DNA of 64,000 nucleotides from Robiginitalea aestuariiviva (GTDB lineage Bacteria; Bacteroidota; Bacteroidia; Flavobacteriales; Flavobacteriaceae). The stretch covers positions 260,608 to 324,607 of the forward strand of contig NZ_JARPUQ010000002.1 of assembly GCF_029537735.1 (NCBI RefSeq). Direction: 5' to 3'. The position numbers and the translations under genes were made by a program. This document shows positions 32,801 to 40,576 of the stretch, one piece after another; position 1 is the stretch's first letter; every line of letters starts with the position of its first letter. A model generated the notes under the pieces. The model did not search any database and was not told the DNA's origin. It saw only the letters and a program-made list of their open reading frames with translations.

Positions 32801-33289
32801 CATTACCACCAGATCAATGATGGCATTGGGGTACACAAATCCCCTGAAGTTTACGGTGCTTTCCCCACCGATCCCTATTCCCATACCCCGGCCCACAGGG
32901 GCGCCCAGCAACCCGGGATGACCGGGCAGGTCAAGGAGGATGTCCTTACCCGCCGGATTGAACTGGGGGTTGGGGTAACCGGTGGTGTATTATCCTTTGG
33001 CCCTTTCTGGTTGGATGAAGCGGAATTCCTGGAGCAGCCAGGACAGTTTAGCTACCTGGATGTGAAAGGAACCCTGCAAAGCCTGAAGGTGCCGGCAGGT
33101 GGCCTCGCCTTTACCTGCTGCCAGGTGCCCGTGGTGTACCGCCGCCATGAAGCGGCCGGTGTGGCAGTGGAATTTGCAGACGGGGAAACCCGCACTTTTT
33201 CGGGGCATCGCCTGGATGAAGACGTCAGCCGGGAAATTTTCCACAGGACCGGGGCCGTACGCGCCCTTACGGTGGGGTTGGGCTTATAA
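29840..33289 (+). CDS. Large inverting glycoside phosphorylase of the GH94/GH149/GH161 type
   Basis: The 1149-residue protein has no signal peptide, so it acts in the cytoplasm. A GH94-like N-terminal beta-sandwich contains SSNGGLTAGRKNSEYALFPY. The (alpha/alpha)6 domain holds the catalytic-acid motif WNDANNALVGNGVSMVT, with Asp652 as proposed general acid. Conserved phosphate-side segments SYLSPMLEGQVAVLSSG and NDGIGVHKSPEVYGAFPTDPYSHTP follow. It is much longer than classical GH94 cellobiose or laminaribiose phosphorylases (about 800), and matches the about 1100-residue beta-1,3-oligoglucan phosphorylases of GH149/GH161. It should release glucose-1-phosphate from beta-1,3-oligoglucans. The family choice cannot be settled by eye. 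Its stop overlaps the convergent gene by six bases. Confidence 0.8.
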   Translation: MQTYIGTNPIQDEPLKISGEMVDLLGDRYYRISHVDRMRPFFMSLVSDANHWMFISSNGGLTAGRKNSEYALFPYYTDDKITEAAGTTGCKTIFRVTDGEQQRLWEPLSERYAGVYRIRRNLYKNQLGNALVFEEENLDLGLCFRYQWQTSNQYGFVRKAFLLNRSGKAARVAVLDGFLNLLPYGVTTDLQQTRSNLVDAYKRSEMRPESGLGIYALSAIIVDRAEPSEALRANVVWSHGLPNPVHVLDGGQVEAFRLGHPVTGQAEHKGEKGAYLLASHLELEPGQEQSWTLVANVNQGPAAVANLDLALAKPESLLEEVEADIREGTRRLQGLAAAADGMQLTRDELRGTRHFANVMYNIMRGGIMDHNYQLERSDFTAYVQRASRAVYERQREALAQWPETFTIFDLTRRAAQAADPALQRLCYEYLPLKFSRRHGDPSRPWNKFSINTQRESDGAKILDYQGNWRDIFQNWEALAHSYPEFMDGMICKFLNASTADGYNPYRITKHGVDWEVIEPDDPWSYIGYWGDHQVIYLLKFLEFSRDYFPGRLGGYWSRDLFVYVDVPYRIKPFDDILNNPKDTIDFDAAQDKVLRRRMGEMGSDGVLLQDANGAPYRVNLLEKLLAMLLAKVSNFIPEAGIWLNTQRPEWNDANNALVGNGVSMVTLYYLHRFLEYFREMLESDAPGEAPVSEELVNLLDTVEAALAAEEEGLAGPFGDVRRRTLAEALGRASASYREGLYAKGFSGRKKPVGADRLLAFTRLMLRYTAHSIEANRREDHLFHAYNLIDLDRPDAIGVSYLSPMLEGQVAVLSSGFLDAKAALRLLDALRQSPLYRADQNSYILYPDRDLPPFMEKNLVPQAAVEGSQLVQRLLADGNRQVVVQDRAGQVHFSGDFNNASRLAEALDALPEAYQGLVARERKALLAAYEAVFNHRSFTGRSGTFFGYEGLGSIYWHMVSKLALAVLECAAQAEDGGGEPGDVRRLVAHYHQINDGIGVHKSPEVYGAFPTDPYSHTPAHRGAQQPGMTGQVKEDVLTRRIELGVGVTGGVLSFGPFWLDEAEFLEQPGQFSYLDVKGTLQSLKVPAGGLAFTCCQVPVVYRRHEAAGVAVEFADGETRTFSGHRLDEDVSREIFHRTGAVRALTVGLGL

Positions 33290-33754
33290 TTGGGTATACA
33301 CCTCGGCCTGCAGGCCCGGTAATACTTCCCCGATCAGGTTGGTCAGGGTAGCGGCACTGCTGTCGAAGGTGAAGGTGGTGACCACGCCGGCCCCGTCGGC
33401 CAGGCGGACGGTATTGCCCTGGATGTCCCAGTTGCCGCCGCTGTTGCGGTTGTCTTCGGAGCAGAAGAACTTGAAGAGCCCGCCGGTGATGGTGGTGACC
33501 ACCAGGTCATTCCCGTTAAAGGTCCAGGTATTGTCCGACCTCAGGGTAATCTGGGCGGCAATGCAATCCAGTTCATCCAGCACATTCGTAGTGGTGTTGC
33601 CGTCTTCGTTCACATCCTGAGGGGGGCTGATGCGCAGCTCGGTGAGGTTCCAGGTGCCCAGCACCAGGTCGGCATTGGGGTTGGGGGCCGGCCCCTCATC
33701 TTTGGAGCAGGACCACAGGGACAGGGCCACTAAGGCGATTACTAACTTTTTCAT
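33284..33754 (-). CDS. Lipocalin-like domain lipoprotein
   Basis: The 156-residue product starts MKKLVIALVALSLWSCSKDEG (lipobox SLWSC). Its domain begins with LVLGTWNLTELRISPP and ends with strands such as WDIQGNTVRLADGAG, the pattern of the small lipocalin-like lipoproteins abundant in flavobacteria. Function is unknown. The start at 33754 was chosen because the 60 residues upstream in the same frame lack coding character and would bury the signal peptide. It converges on the phosphorylase gene, so it is probably not part of the PUL transcript. Confidence 0.75.
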   Translation of the reverse strand: MKKLVIALVALSLWSCSKDEGPAPNPNADLVLGTWNLTELRISPPQDVNEDGNTTTNVLDELDCIAAQITLRSDNTWTFNGNDLVVTTITGGLFKFFCSEDNRNSGGNWDIQGNTVRLADGAGVVTTFTFDSSAATLTNLIGEVLPGLQAEVYTQL

Positions 33755-33914
33755 AGGCAATAGTAAGGCCGCTTGCGCGGGCCTCCCCAAGATAGTTTTT
33801 TTTTGGGAGTTGCCATATTGGTAAAAATGGGCTAGTCCATAACGCGATACGCTATCATCACTACCTTCCCGCCTTTTTCGCATCCTTTTCCCGATCTTTG
33901 TAAAAAAAGACCGC

Positions 33915-34433
33915 ATGACCTTATTTGTGGACATGGACGAGGTAATTGCCGATACCTACGGGGCCCATATTGAACGTTTTAACCAGCGTCACGGGGCTTC
34001 CCTCACCCGTGAGCAGTGCATGGGGGGCGAAGTCTGGCAGCAGGTACCGGAACACCGGCAGACCCTCTGGAACCACTATCACGAGCCGGGGTTTTTCCGT
34101 GAGCTCAGGCCTATTGCCCACAGCCGTGAAGTGCTGGAACAGCTGGCCGGGAAATATCAGGTATACATCGCCTCGGCGGCGATGCAATTCCCGAATTCCC
34201 TGAAAGAGAAACACGAATGGCTGGATGAACATTTTCCGTTTATCCATTGGCGGAACCGCATCCTCTGCGGCGATAAACACATATTGCGCGGGGATATCCT
34301 CATTGACGACCGCAGCCATAACCTGGAGTATTTCCAGGGTAGGAGCATCCTTTTTACCTCCCCCCACAACATCCATACCCAGGGATACGAAAGGGTAAAC
34401 GACTGGCTGGAGGCGGCAGATCTCCTGCTTTAA
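33915..34433 (+). CDS. 5'(3')-deoxyribonucleotidase-like HAD hydrolase
   Basis: The 172-residue protein opens with MTLFVDMDEVIADTYGAH, where Asp6 and Asp8 form the HAD nucleophile pair in the DMDEV version typical of NT5C-type nucleotidases. It also has IASAAMQFPNSLKEKHEWL (motif II Ser and motif III Lys region) and ILIDDRSHNLEYF (acidic motif IV). These enzymes dephosphorylate deoxynucleoside monophosphates in the cytoplasm and help balance dNTP pools. Length fits the bacterial family (about 170-180). It is divergent from the lipocalin lipoprotein gene. Confidence 0.88.
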   Translation: MTLFVDMDEVIADTYGAHIERFNQRHGASLTREQCMGGEVWQQVPEHRQTLWNHYHEPGFFRELRPIAHSREVLEQLAGKYQVYIASAAMQFPNSLKEKHEWLDEHFPFIHWRNRILCGDKHILRGDILIDDRSHNLEYFQGRSILFTSPHNIHTQGYERVNDWLEAADLLL

Positions 34434-34501
34434 GTGCAGCAGCGCCGGCGGCAGGTCTTTTTTTTATACATTTAGGAAACCGCCAGACCTTCCTCCCGCT
34501 T

Positions 34502-35920
34502 ATGAAAAACCCGATTCCGTTCCTGTTGCTGCTGGTCGCGGCATTTACCGGAAGCCCAGCCGTGCAGGGACAAAAAGTACGCTCGTTTCAGCCGGAATGG
34601 CTTCCCGAAACCGGCTCATTTCGATCGGGCATGCTTCAGGTGCCGGAAAACCACGAGCAGTCCGGGGGCAGCACCATCGATATTGCCTATGTGGTCGTTC
34701 CCGCCCAGGATACCCTGGCTGGCAAAACCAACCCCCCGCTTATCTTTTTTTCCGGGGGCCCCGGGGGCAACACCCTGGGCCCGGGCATGTTTCAATTCAT
34801 ACTGAAACACCCGTTCCGGGAGCAAAGGGACATCATCCTTTTTGACCAACGCGGCATTGGCTATTCCTCGCCCATGCCGGATATGTCCTTTGACTCCTGG
34901 GACATCCTGGCGCGGCACGCCGATGCAGACACCGAGCTGGCGCTAACGCGCCAGATGCTAAACGACTATCGCCAGCGCTGTGCCCGCCAGGGCATCCACC
35001 CGGAATACTACAATACGCAGCAGAACGCCCGGGATGTGGGGATGCTCTTTGACCATTTGGGCTACCCCACCTATGTGCTCTTTGGAGGTTCCTATGGCAC
35101 CCGCCTGGCCCGGGTGGTACAGGACCTGTTCCCGGAGCGCATCCATTGTTCGGTCCTGGATTCCCCGGCCCCTATGAGCGGAGACTTCCTGTTGAGCCGC
35201 CTGGAGAGTTTCGATCTGGCGCTGAACCGGATTTTTGAGGCCACCCGCGATACCCTGCCCGGCCTGGAAGAAGACTATATGCATGCCATTTACGGCCTGG
35301 AGGCCGAGCCCATGCGAGTAGTCCTGGACGATTCCATTCCCTTTGTGGTCAATTCCCAGGACGGGGTGTACCTGATCCGGCGTGTACTCTACCAGGACAA
35401 TGCCCGTCAAAAGGCACCGGCTCTGATCCGGGCTTTCCTGATCGGGGACCCCGGGCCGGTTCAGGACGTTCTGGCCTACGAATATGCCCTAACCGGGGGC
35501 TTGAACCTGACCATGCTACTCTCCGTGGAGAAATATGAGAATTATGATCCGGGTACCACGGGAGAAGCCATAAACCGGTACTATAGCCGTTATTCCCTCT
35601 TTCCTGTGCGCCTGGGCTTCTTTGATGCCTTTTACCGGGCCGGCATGGATTGGCACCCGGCCAGCCTTCCCATTGCCGAGCGGCACTTTGAGCCTTCGGC
35701 CGTGCCTACCCTGATCTTTGTAAACCGCTTTGACCCGGTAACTCCACCGGAAAACGGAGAGCTATTCATGAAGGACCTTAGCCGGGGCAGGTTGCTGATC
35801 CTGGACGAGGATGGTCATGGCGGGGGAAATTATGACTGTAAGGTAAATACGATTTTGTCCTTTATGGAAAACCCGCTGCAAGCCCCGGACACCTCCTGCT
35901 TGCGGCTCTACCAGCCCTAG
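34502..35920 (+). CDS. Secreted alpha/beta hydrolase (peptidase S33 type)
   Basis: The 472-residue protein has an N-terminal signal peptide (MKNPIPFLLLLVAAFTGSPA), an alpha/beta-hydrolase fold with oxyanion segment FFSGGPGGN, the nucleophile elbow GGSYGTRLARV with Ser197, and a C-terminal TAP-like region. In that region FVNRFDPVTPPENG supplies the Asp and LDEDGHGGG the His. Homologues are tripeptidyl- or prolyl-aminopeptidases exported to the periplasm or beyond. It is 68 bases after the nucleotidase gene and 32 before the carrier gene, so a small operon is possible. Confidence 0.85.
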   Translation: MKNPIPFLLLLVAAFTGSPAVQGQKVRSFQPEWLPETGSFRSGMLQVPENHEQSGGSTIDIAYVVVPAQDTLAGKTNPPLIFFSGGPGGNTLGPGMFQFILKHPFREQRDIILFDQRGIGYSSPMPDMSFDSWDILARHADADTELALTRQMLNDYRQRCARQGIHPEYYNTQQNARDVGMLFDHLGYPTYVLFGGSYGTRLARVVQDLFPERIHCSVLDSPAPMSGDFLLSRLESFDLALNRIFEATRDTLPGLEEDYMHAIYGLEAEPMRVVLDDSIPFVVNSQDGVYLIRRVLYQDNARQKAPALIRAFLIGDPGPVQDVLAYEYALTGGLNLTMLLSVEKYENYDPGTTGEAINRYYSRYSLFPVRLGFFDAFYRAGMDWHPASLPIAERHFEPSAVPTLIFVNRFDPVTPPENGELFMKDLSRGRLLILDEDGHGGGNYDCKVNTILSFMENPLQAPDTSCLRLYQP

Positions 35921-35952
35921 ACGGGTTTCTGAAATAACCAACCCAACCACCG

Positions 35953-37287
35953 ATGAAAAAATTTCCGAATGCTTTTACCATCATGCTCGGGGTGATCCTT
36001 TTGGCATGGCTTTCTACTTTTTTGATCCCGGCCGGGGCCTATGTGCGCGAGCCGGATCCGGAAACCGGGCGCATGTCTGTGGTACCGGATTCATATACTG
36101 CACAATCGGCCGATTCCCTGGGGGTAATCGATTTGTTGCGGGCTATCCCGGAAGGCCTGGCCAGCCGGGCAGACCTCATTGCCCTGATCCTGCTGATCGG
36201 GGGGTGTTTTTATATCATTGAAAAGTCCGGGGTGCTGGGGCAGGGCCTGCAGCGGATTGTGGATCTGCTTCGGGGGCGGGAGGCCCTTGCCATTGTGGTA
36301 GTTTCCCTCCTTTTCGCCACAGCAGGCGCCACAATAGGGTTGCAGGAGGAGGTTATTGCCATGGCCCCGGTACTGGTCATGTTCAGCCGGTCCATGGGAT
36401 ATAACGCCCTGTTGGCCCTGGCCATGAGTTTCGGTTCCGCCATCCTGGGGGCAGCATTTTCGCCCATGAACCCCTTTGCCGTTTTGATGGCCCAGCAGGA
36501 AGCAGGCCTCCCCCTGATGTCCGGGGCGCTATTCCGGGTTGGGGTGCTGGCGGTGGCCCTTGCAGTATGGATTGCCTACCTCCTCAGATATGCCCGCCGC
36601 AATCCCGTGGAAAAGGTGCCTATGGATGGCAGTCACGCCACCCTGGGCCCGCGGGGTTTGCTCATATTCGGGCTGCTGGTGGCTACCTTCGGCCTGGTTA
36701 CCTACGGCCTCCTGCAATGGGATTGGGGTTTTAACGAGCTTTCCGGCTGTTTCTTTGCCCTGGGAATCACGGCAGGCCTCCTTTCCGGGATGGGGATGGA
36801 GCGCACGGGGATGACCTATGCTGCGGGCTTTCGGGAAATGATATTTGCCGGGGTGATTATTGGCCTGGCGGGCAGTATTTCCCTCCTGCTGAAAAAAGGG
36901 GTAGTAATCGATACCCTGGTCTACGCCCTGTTCACCCCCATGGAATCCCTGCCCAATAGTCTTTCAGCCCTGGGGATGATGCTGGGGCAGTCCCTGCTCC
37001 ATATCCCGGTGCCCAGCTATTCCGGCCAGGCCATCCTGACAATGCCTATCCTGACCCCGCTATCCGACCTGGCCGGAATCCCGCGACAGGTGTGCGTGCT
37101 GGCCTATCAGTACGGGTCGGTAAATATGGATTTACTGGCCCCCACCAATGGGGCGCTTATGGCCATCCTGGCCGTTTGCAACATCCCCTATAACGAGTGG
37201 CTGCGGTTTATCTGGAAACCGGCCCTGCTGCTGTTTGCTGTGGCCAGTGGGGCCATCCTCCTGGCCCTGCAGATAGGCCTGGCCTGA
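35953..37287 (+). CDS. YfcC/DcuC-superfamily carrier
   Basis: The 444-residue membrane protein has about 11-12 helices and starts MKKFPNAFTIMLGVILLAWLSTFLIPAGAY, the usual YfcC opening. Internal motifs are GGCFYIIEKSGVLGQG, TIGLQEEVIAMAPVLV, MSFGSAILGAAFSPMNPF and HIPVPSYSGQAILTMPILTPLSDL, matching the ion-transporter superfamily that includes C4-dicarboxylate and basic amino acid/arginine carriers. The substrate is unknown. It follows a peptidase-like gene, and peptide-derived amino acids are one possibility. A minus-strand lipoprotein gene ends three bases after its stop. Confidence 0.85.
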   Translation: MKKFPNAFTIMLGVILLAWLSTFLIPAGAYVREPDPETGRMSVVPDSYTAQSADSLGVIDLLRAIPEGLASRADLIALILLIGGCFYIIEKSGVLGQGLQRIVDLLRGREALAIVVVSLLFATAGATIGLQEEVIAMAPVLVMFSRSMGYNALLALAMSFGSAILGAAFSPMNPFAVLMAQQEAGLPLMSGALFRVGVLAVALAVWIAYLLRYARRNPVEKVPMDGSHATLGPRGLLIFGLLVATFGLVTYGLLQWDWGFNELSGCFFALGITAGLLSGMGMERTGMTYAAGFREMIFAGVIIGLAGSISLLLKKGVVIDTLVYALFTPMESLPNSLSALGMMLGQSLLHIPVPSYSGQAILTMPILTPLSDLAGIPRQVCVLAYQYGSVNMDLLAPTNGALMAILAVCNIPYNEWLRFIWKPALLLFAVASGAILLALQIGLA

Positions 37288-37289
37288 GG

Positions 37290-37715
37290 TTATCGGAAGC
37301 GCACCAGGCGGAGAAGGGTTTGTCCGGGGTTTTCCATATTGGTCCAGAGGGTATCTACCCGGGTGCTGTCCGGGCCGCCCCCACGGATTATGGTTCGGAG
37401 GTAGGTTTCCTCCCGCGATCCCTGCGGGGTTTCCAGGGTAATGACCAGGCTGCTGTCCATGGCATGCCACCGCCCCCTCAGGATTTCATCCAGGTGGTAT
37501 TCCGAATAACGCCCGGCCCGGTTCAGAGTATGGCGCTCTGCCCGCCCGCCTGCGGCCAGGATGTAGCGTTCGGTACGGTTGGGAACGGCAGGGCCTTCCC
37601 CCCGCAAGAGGTATTGCCCGGCCAGCCCCGCCGTATCGGTTTTATCCCGTTTATAGGTTTCGGCCTCCTTGCAGCCCATGGCAAGGAATAGGAATAGAAT
37701 TATTAAATACCGCAT
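37290..37715 (-). CDS. Small lipoprotein of unknown function
   Basis: The 141-residue product has a lipobox in MRYLIILFLFLAMGCKEAE (Cys15) and a beta-rich body. In the body, GQYLLRGEGPAVPNRTERYILAAGG, RYSEYHLDEILRGRWHAMDS and a C-terminal RVDTLWTNMENPGQTLLRLVRF segment suggest strands of a small barrel. It resembles, loosely, NlpE-like or lipocalin-like envelope proteins, but no family could be assigned. It converges with the carrier gene and is divergent from the AraC gene 50 bases away. Confidence 0.65.
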   Translation of the reverse strand: MRYLIILFLFLAMGCKEAETYKRDKTDTAGLAGQYLLRGEGPAVPNRTERYILAAGGRAERHTLNRAGRYSEYHLDEILRGRWHAMDSSLVITLETPQGSREETYLRTIIRGGGPDSTRVDTLWTNMENPGQTLLRLVRFR

Positions 37716-37765
37716 AGGATTTGGAATGATCCTCTAAAATACAATACTTGCACCGGATTTAGCCA

Positions 37766-38587
37766 ATGTCGAATAAAGCTTCAATAGGCGCAGCGATGAG
37801 CATTGAAAGCAGGCAACCCAAAGGACGGTTACGCGAATGGGTTCGAGAAATGTATTTTTGTAGCCTGGGGCCGGAAGAGGCGATGGGCCGTCTCCCGGTA
37901 CTGGACGATTGCTGCTATGATCTGATCTTCTATGAGGGGCCGGGTGCGTCTCTCATATACGGCCCACAGGGCAGGTCCATAGGCCTGCCCCCTATTTTCA
38001 CCATACACCAGCTAAAGCCGCCGTACCGGTTGCATTTCGAAGGGGAATTGCGTTTTTTCACTATCAAGTTCCAGCCCTGGGCCAACCGGAGTTTCTTTGG
38101 GGAACTGCCGCACCCTGGGGTAATAGACCTGAGGTCGAAACACCCCGAATGGAACGGAAGGTATAGGGATTTCCTGGCGCATGATACGCTGGAATCCAAA
38201 TGTTATGCGGTCGAAAAATGGCTGTTGGGAGAACAAGAACTTGGGGCGGACGCCCTCTGGATTCGGCAAGTGTGTGCACTGATCTATAAACGCCGGGCAG
38301 GGATTTCGGTGACGCAATTAAGCGAACAGTTTTCGGTTTCCCGCCAGCATTTAGGCAAGGTATTCCGGAAAGAGGTGCGATATAGCCTGAAGCATTTCAT
38401 ATTGACCCTGCGCATGCTGGAACTCGTTAAATACCGCATGAAGCATCCGCAATGCACCCTTACGGAAACAGCCCTGCAATTCGGGTATTTTGACCAGGCC
38501 CATTTCATTCGGGATTTCCGGAAGTTCAGTGGGATGACGCCGTCGGCATTTTTCCGTAACCCTCCTGCATTCCTCTTGCGCCACTAA
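37766..38587 (+). CDS. AraC-family transcriptional regulator
   Basis: The 273-residue protein combines an N-terminal DUF6597-like sensing domain (DCCYDLIFYEGPGASLIYGPQ ... RFFTIKFQPWANRSFFG) with a C-terminal AraC DNA-binding domain of two HTH motifs: ISVTQLSEQFSVSRQHLGKVFRK and LTETALQFGYFDQAHFIRDFRKFSGMTPSAFF. An in-frame ATG ten codons later (37796) is an alternative start. It lies 60 bases before a serine hydrolase gene on the same strand and likely controls it or its own locus. Codon usage is less GC-biased than in the neighbouring housekeeping genes, which may mean recent acquisition. Confidence 0.9.
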   Translation: MSNKASIGAAMSIESRQPKGRLREWVREMYFCSLGPEEAMGRLPVLDDCCYDLIFYEGPGASLIYGPQGRSIGLPPIFTIHQLKPPYRLHFEGELRFFTIKFQPWANRSFFGELPHPGVIDLRSKHPEWNGRYRDFLAHDTLESKCYAVEKWLLGEQELGADALWIRQVCALIYKRRAGISVTQLSEQFSVSRQHLGKVFRKEVRYSLKHFILTLRMLELVKYRMKHPQCTLTETALQFGYFDQAHFIRDFRKFSGMTPSAFFRNPPAFLLRH

Positions 38588-38647
38588 GGTGTTTCCATTT
38601 GTACAATTTTATTGGCTGCGCCTTCCATTTCTTTGTCAAAAAAAAAG

Positions 38648-39958
38648 ATGAAGACAGCCTTGTACTCCTTAATCCTGTTTGCCCTGTTGGGGTGTGCCCG
38701 CAACATAGGACAAAATAGCACCCAGGTATCGGGGCAGGCCGGGTCCCGGCTGGATCAGTACCTAAACGCCCTGACCGGTCTGGGGCAATTCAATGGGGTG
38801 GTACTGGCTCGCAGCCAAGGGAATTTAGTGCTTCACAAGGCTTATAACATGCAGGAAGATGCCCCGGCCACCTTACGCGTAGTACTGGGCAGTCAATTTG
38901 ATCTGCGTTCCGTTTCAAAGCTCCTGGCCGGAATTTCCATGCTGCGTTTGGAATCTGAGGGTAAAATACGGTTGGACGCCCCCCTTTCAGCCTATCTCCC
39001 CGATTTTCCAAGGGGCTCAGAAATCCGGGTCAGCCACTTGCTGGAGCATCGTTCAGGGCTGCCACGTGATTTTGCCACAGACAGTGTCCTTTCCCTGGGG
39101 CCGGAACAGATTTACGATTTGGTCCGGAAGGAGCCCCTGGAATTCCAACCGGGGAAAGAAACGCGTTATTCCAATGTGGGCTACCAGCTAATCTATTACC
39201 TGATAGGTAAGGTAAGCGGTACCTCCTACCGGGGATACCTTCAAAAGGAGTTCTTTGGTCCTCTTAAAATGAAAGGGGCGGGGAGTAATTTCAATCCGGA
39301 GCAACAGCTTCCCCCGGGTTATGCTTACGGGCATTACCGCGACGCTGCCGAGGGTCTGGTATCCATTCCAGGGTTTTTGCCTGATGAAGCCCGTATGGGA
39401 AACCTCCATGCCACCGCTTCAGATATGGATATTTTTCTCCAGGCTCTGGAAAAAATGGAAGTACAGTCTTTTCTGGAGGACGGTCAATTAGCACATGCCG
39501 GCGGTACGCGCGGGAAAAGGGCCTATGTTTTTCGCGATTTCAATACAGGGACATCCTTCGTTTTTCTTGCCAATTATGACGGTCTCCCTTTTGAAAGGAT
39601 GGTGAAGGACCTTCGCAATATCCTTGAAGGTGAAACGGTAGCCCTTCCGCGGGCAGTTCACCGGAAGGCGATTCGTTTGGACCCTGCCCGGTTGGCGCGC
39701 TACCAGGGTCGGTATGATTTTGTGGATGCAGGCCACCTGATACTCGACATCCGCCTGGAGCGGGATACCCTTTGGGTTTATCAAAAGGGAAAGAATAACG
39801 GCCCGATAATACCGGAATCTGAACGGGTATTTTTTGGAGATCCCACCTCTGAGGAATCCCTGGAGTTTCAGGAAGCATCCGATGGTGCCTACACCTTGTG
39901 GATGGATTTTCAGGGAGTCCGATGGAAGGGGCTTCCCCTTGACGTTTCCGGGGAATAA
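38648..39958 (+). CDS. Beta-lactamase-family serine hydrolase lipoprotein
   Basis: The 436-residue lipoprotein (MKTALYSLILFALLGC, Cys16) has the serine beta-lactamase/DD-peptidase fold. SxxK is Ser88-Val-Ser-Lys91, the YxN element is Tyr174-Ser-Asn176, and an HAGGTRG segment near residue 325 takes the place of the third motif. A C-terminal domain of about 90 residues (RYQGRYDFVDAGHLILDIRLERDTLWVY) resembles the lipocalin-like tail seen in related esterases/peptidases. Such enzymes are usually esterases or D-peptidases rather than true beta-lactamases. An upstream TTG start was rejected since it lies before the signal peptide. Base composition is visibly more AT-rich than in neighbours. Confidence 0.85.
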   Translation: MKTALYSLILFALLGCARNIGQNSTQVSGQAGSRLDQYLNALTGLGQFNGVVLARSQGNLVLHKAYNMQEDAPATLRVVLGSQFDLRSVSKLLAGISMLRLESEGKIRLDAPLSAYLPDFPRGSEIRVSHLLEHRSGLPRDFATDSVLSLGPEQIYDLVRKEPLEFQPGKETRYSNVGYQLIYYLIGKVSGTSYRGYLQKEFFGPLKMKGAGSNFNPEQQLPPGYAYGHYRDAAEGLVSIPGFLPDEARMGNLHATASDMDIFLQALEKMEVQSFLEDGQLAHAGGTRGKRAYVFRDFNTGTSFVFLANYDGLPFERMVKDLRNILEGETVALPRAVHRKAIRLDPARLARYQGRYDFVDAGHLILDIRLERDTLWVYQKGKNNGPIIPESERVFFGDPTSEESLEFQEASDGAYTLWMDFQGVRWKGLPLDVSGE

Positions 39959-39978
39959 CCGGAATTCCAGAAATTTTA

Positions 39979-40572
39979 CTACCGCCTGGGCGGCTTGCAG
40001 GCTTTGCAGTAATCCGCCAGGGCCTGCAGTTGCTCCCGGACCCGTGCGTGCTCTTCTTCCAGGCGGGCGGTATCCTGTCCTAAACGGGTAGCGCTCGAGA
40101 CCCGGCTGCTTTCGGCATTGAGTTCGGCCTGGAGTTTCTGGAAAAAGGGTTGGAAGAAGGATACGTCCGAGAAGGTTTTCTTGTTCTCAAACAGGGCCTT
40201 CCGGAATTTACGGGCATAGAGTTCGGTCAGGTCAAATTCAAACCGCGCCAGGTTCACCAGGGCGGCCGCCGTGGTGCTGTCCGGCGCGGTCAGAAAGGCG
40301 GCAGACGGCTGCAGGGTGCAGCTTACCTTAGGGTTGAAATTCCGCGTGAACAGGAAGGCAGCCGCATTCATTTTAAGTAAAAACCCCATGCGGATGCCGG
40401 ATTGCATACTGCTGCCGGGCAGGTCCGGGTGGATGCGGGTAGCCGGGGAGCGAAAATCCTCCAGGGTAATACGGTATTCGGGGGACCAGTCTACCAAATC
40501 CTCGGAGTCCTGGGCTAAAGCCCCCTGCAAAGAGGGCCACAACAACAAAAGGGAAAACAGCAGGTTTCTCAT
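39979..40572 (-). CDS. Secreted protein, possible degenerate DUF922-type
   Basis: The 197-residue protein has a signal peptide (MRNLLFSLLLLWPSLQGALA) and a C-terminal helical half. WSPEYRITLEDFRSP near the N-terminus and ARFEFDLTELYARKFRKALFE in the middle resemble DUF922-like predicted metallopeptidases of Bacteroidota. The HExxH-type zinc motif expected just before FDLTELYAR is absent (NLARFEFD). If related, it has lost catalysis. This is a weak resemblance from memory. It lies four bases downstream of the DUF1080 gene on the same strand. Confidence 0.55.
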   Translation of the reverse strand: MRNLLFSLLLLWPSLQGALAQDSEDLVDWSPEYRITLEDFRSPATRIHPDLPGSSMQSGIRMGFLLKMNAAAFLFTRNFNPKVSCTLQPSAAFLTAPDSTTAAALVNLARFEFDLTELYARKFRKALFENKKTFSDVSFFQPFFQKLQAELNAESSRVSSATRLGQDTARLEEEHARVREQLQALADYCKACKPPRR

Positions 40573-40576
40573 GGTA

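Noticed and set aside
38648-39958. True beta-lactamase resistance gene
   Set aside because: It has SxxK and YxN motifs but is a large lipoprotein with an extra C-terminal domain, as in esterase/peptidase relatives; resistance cannot be inferred.
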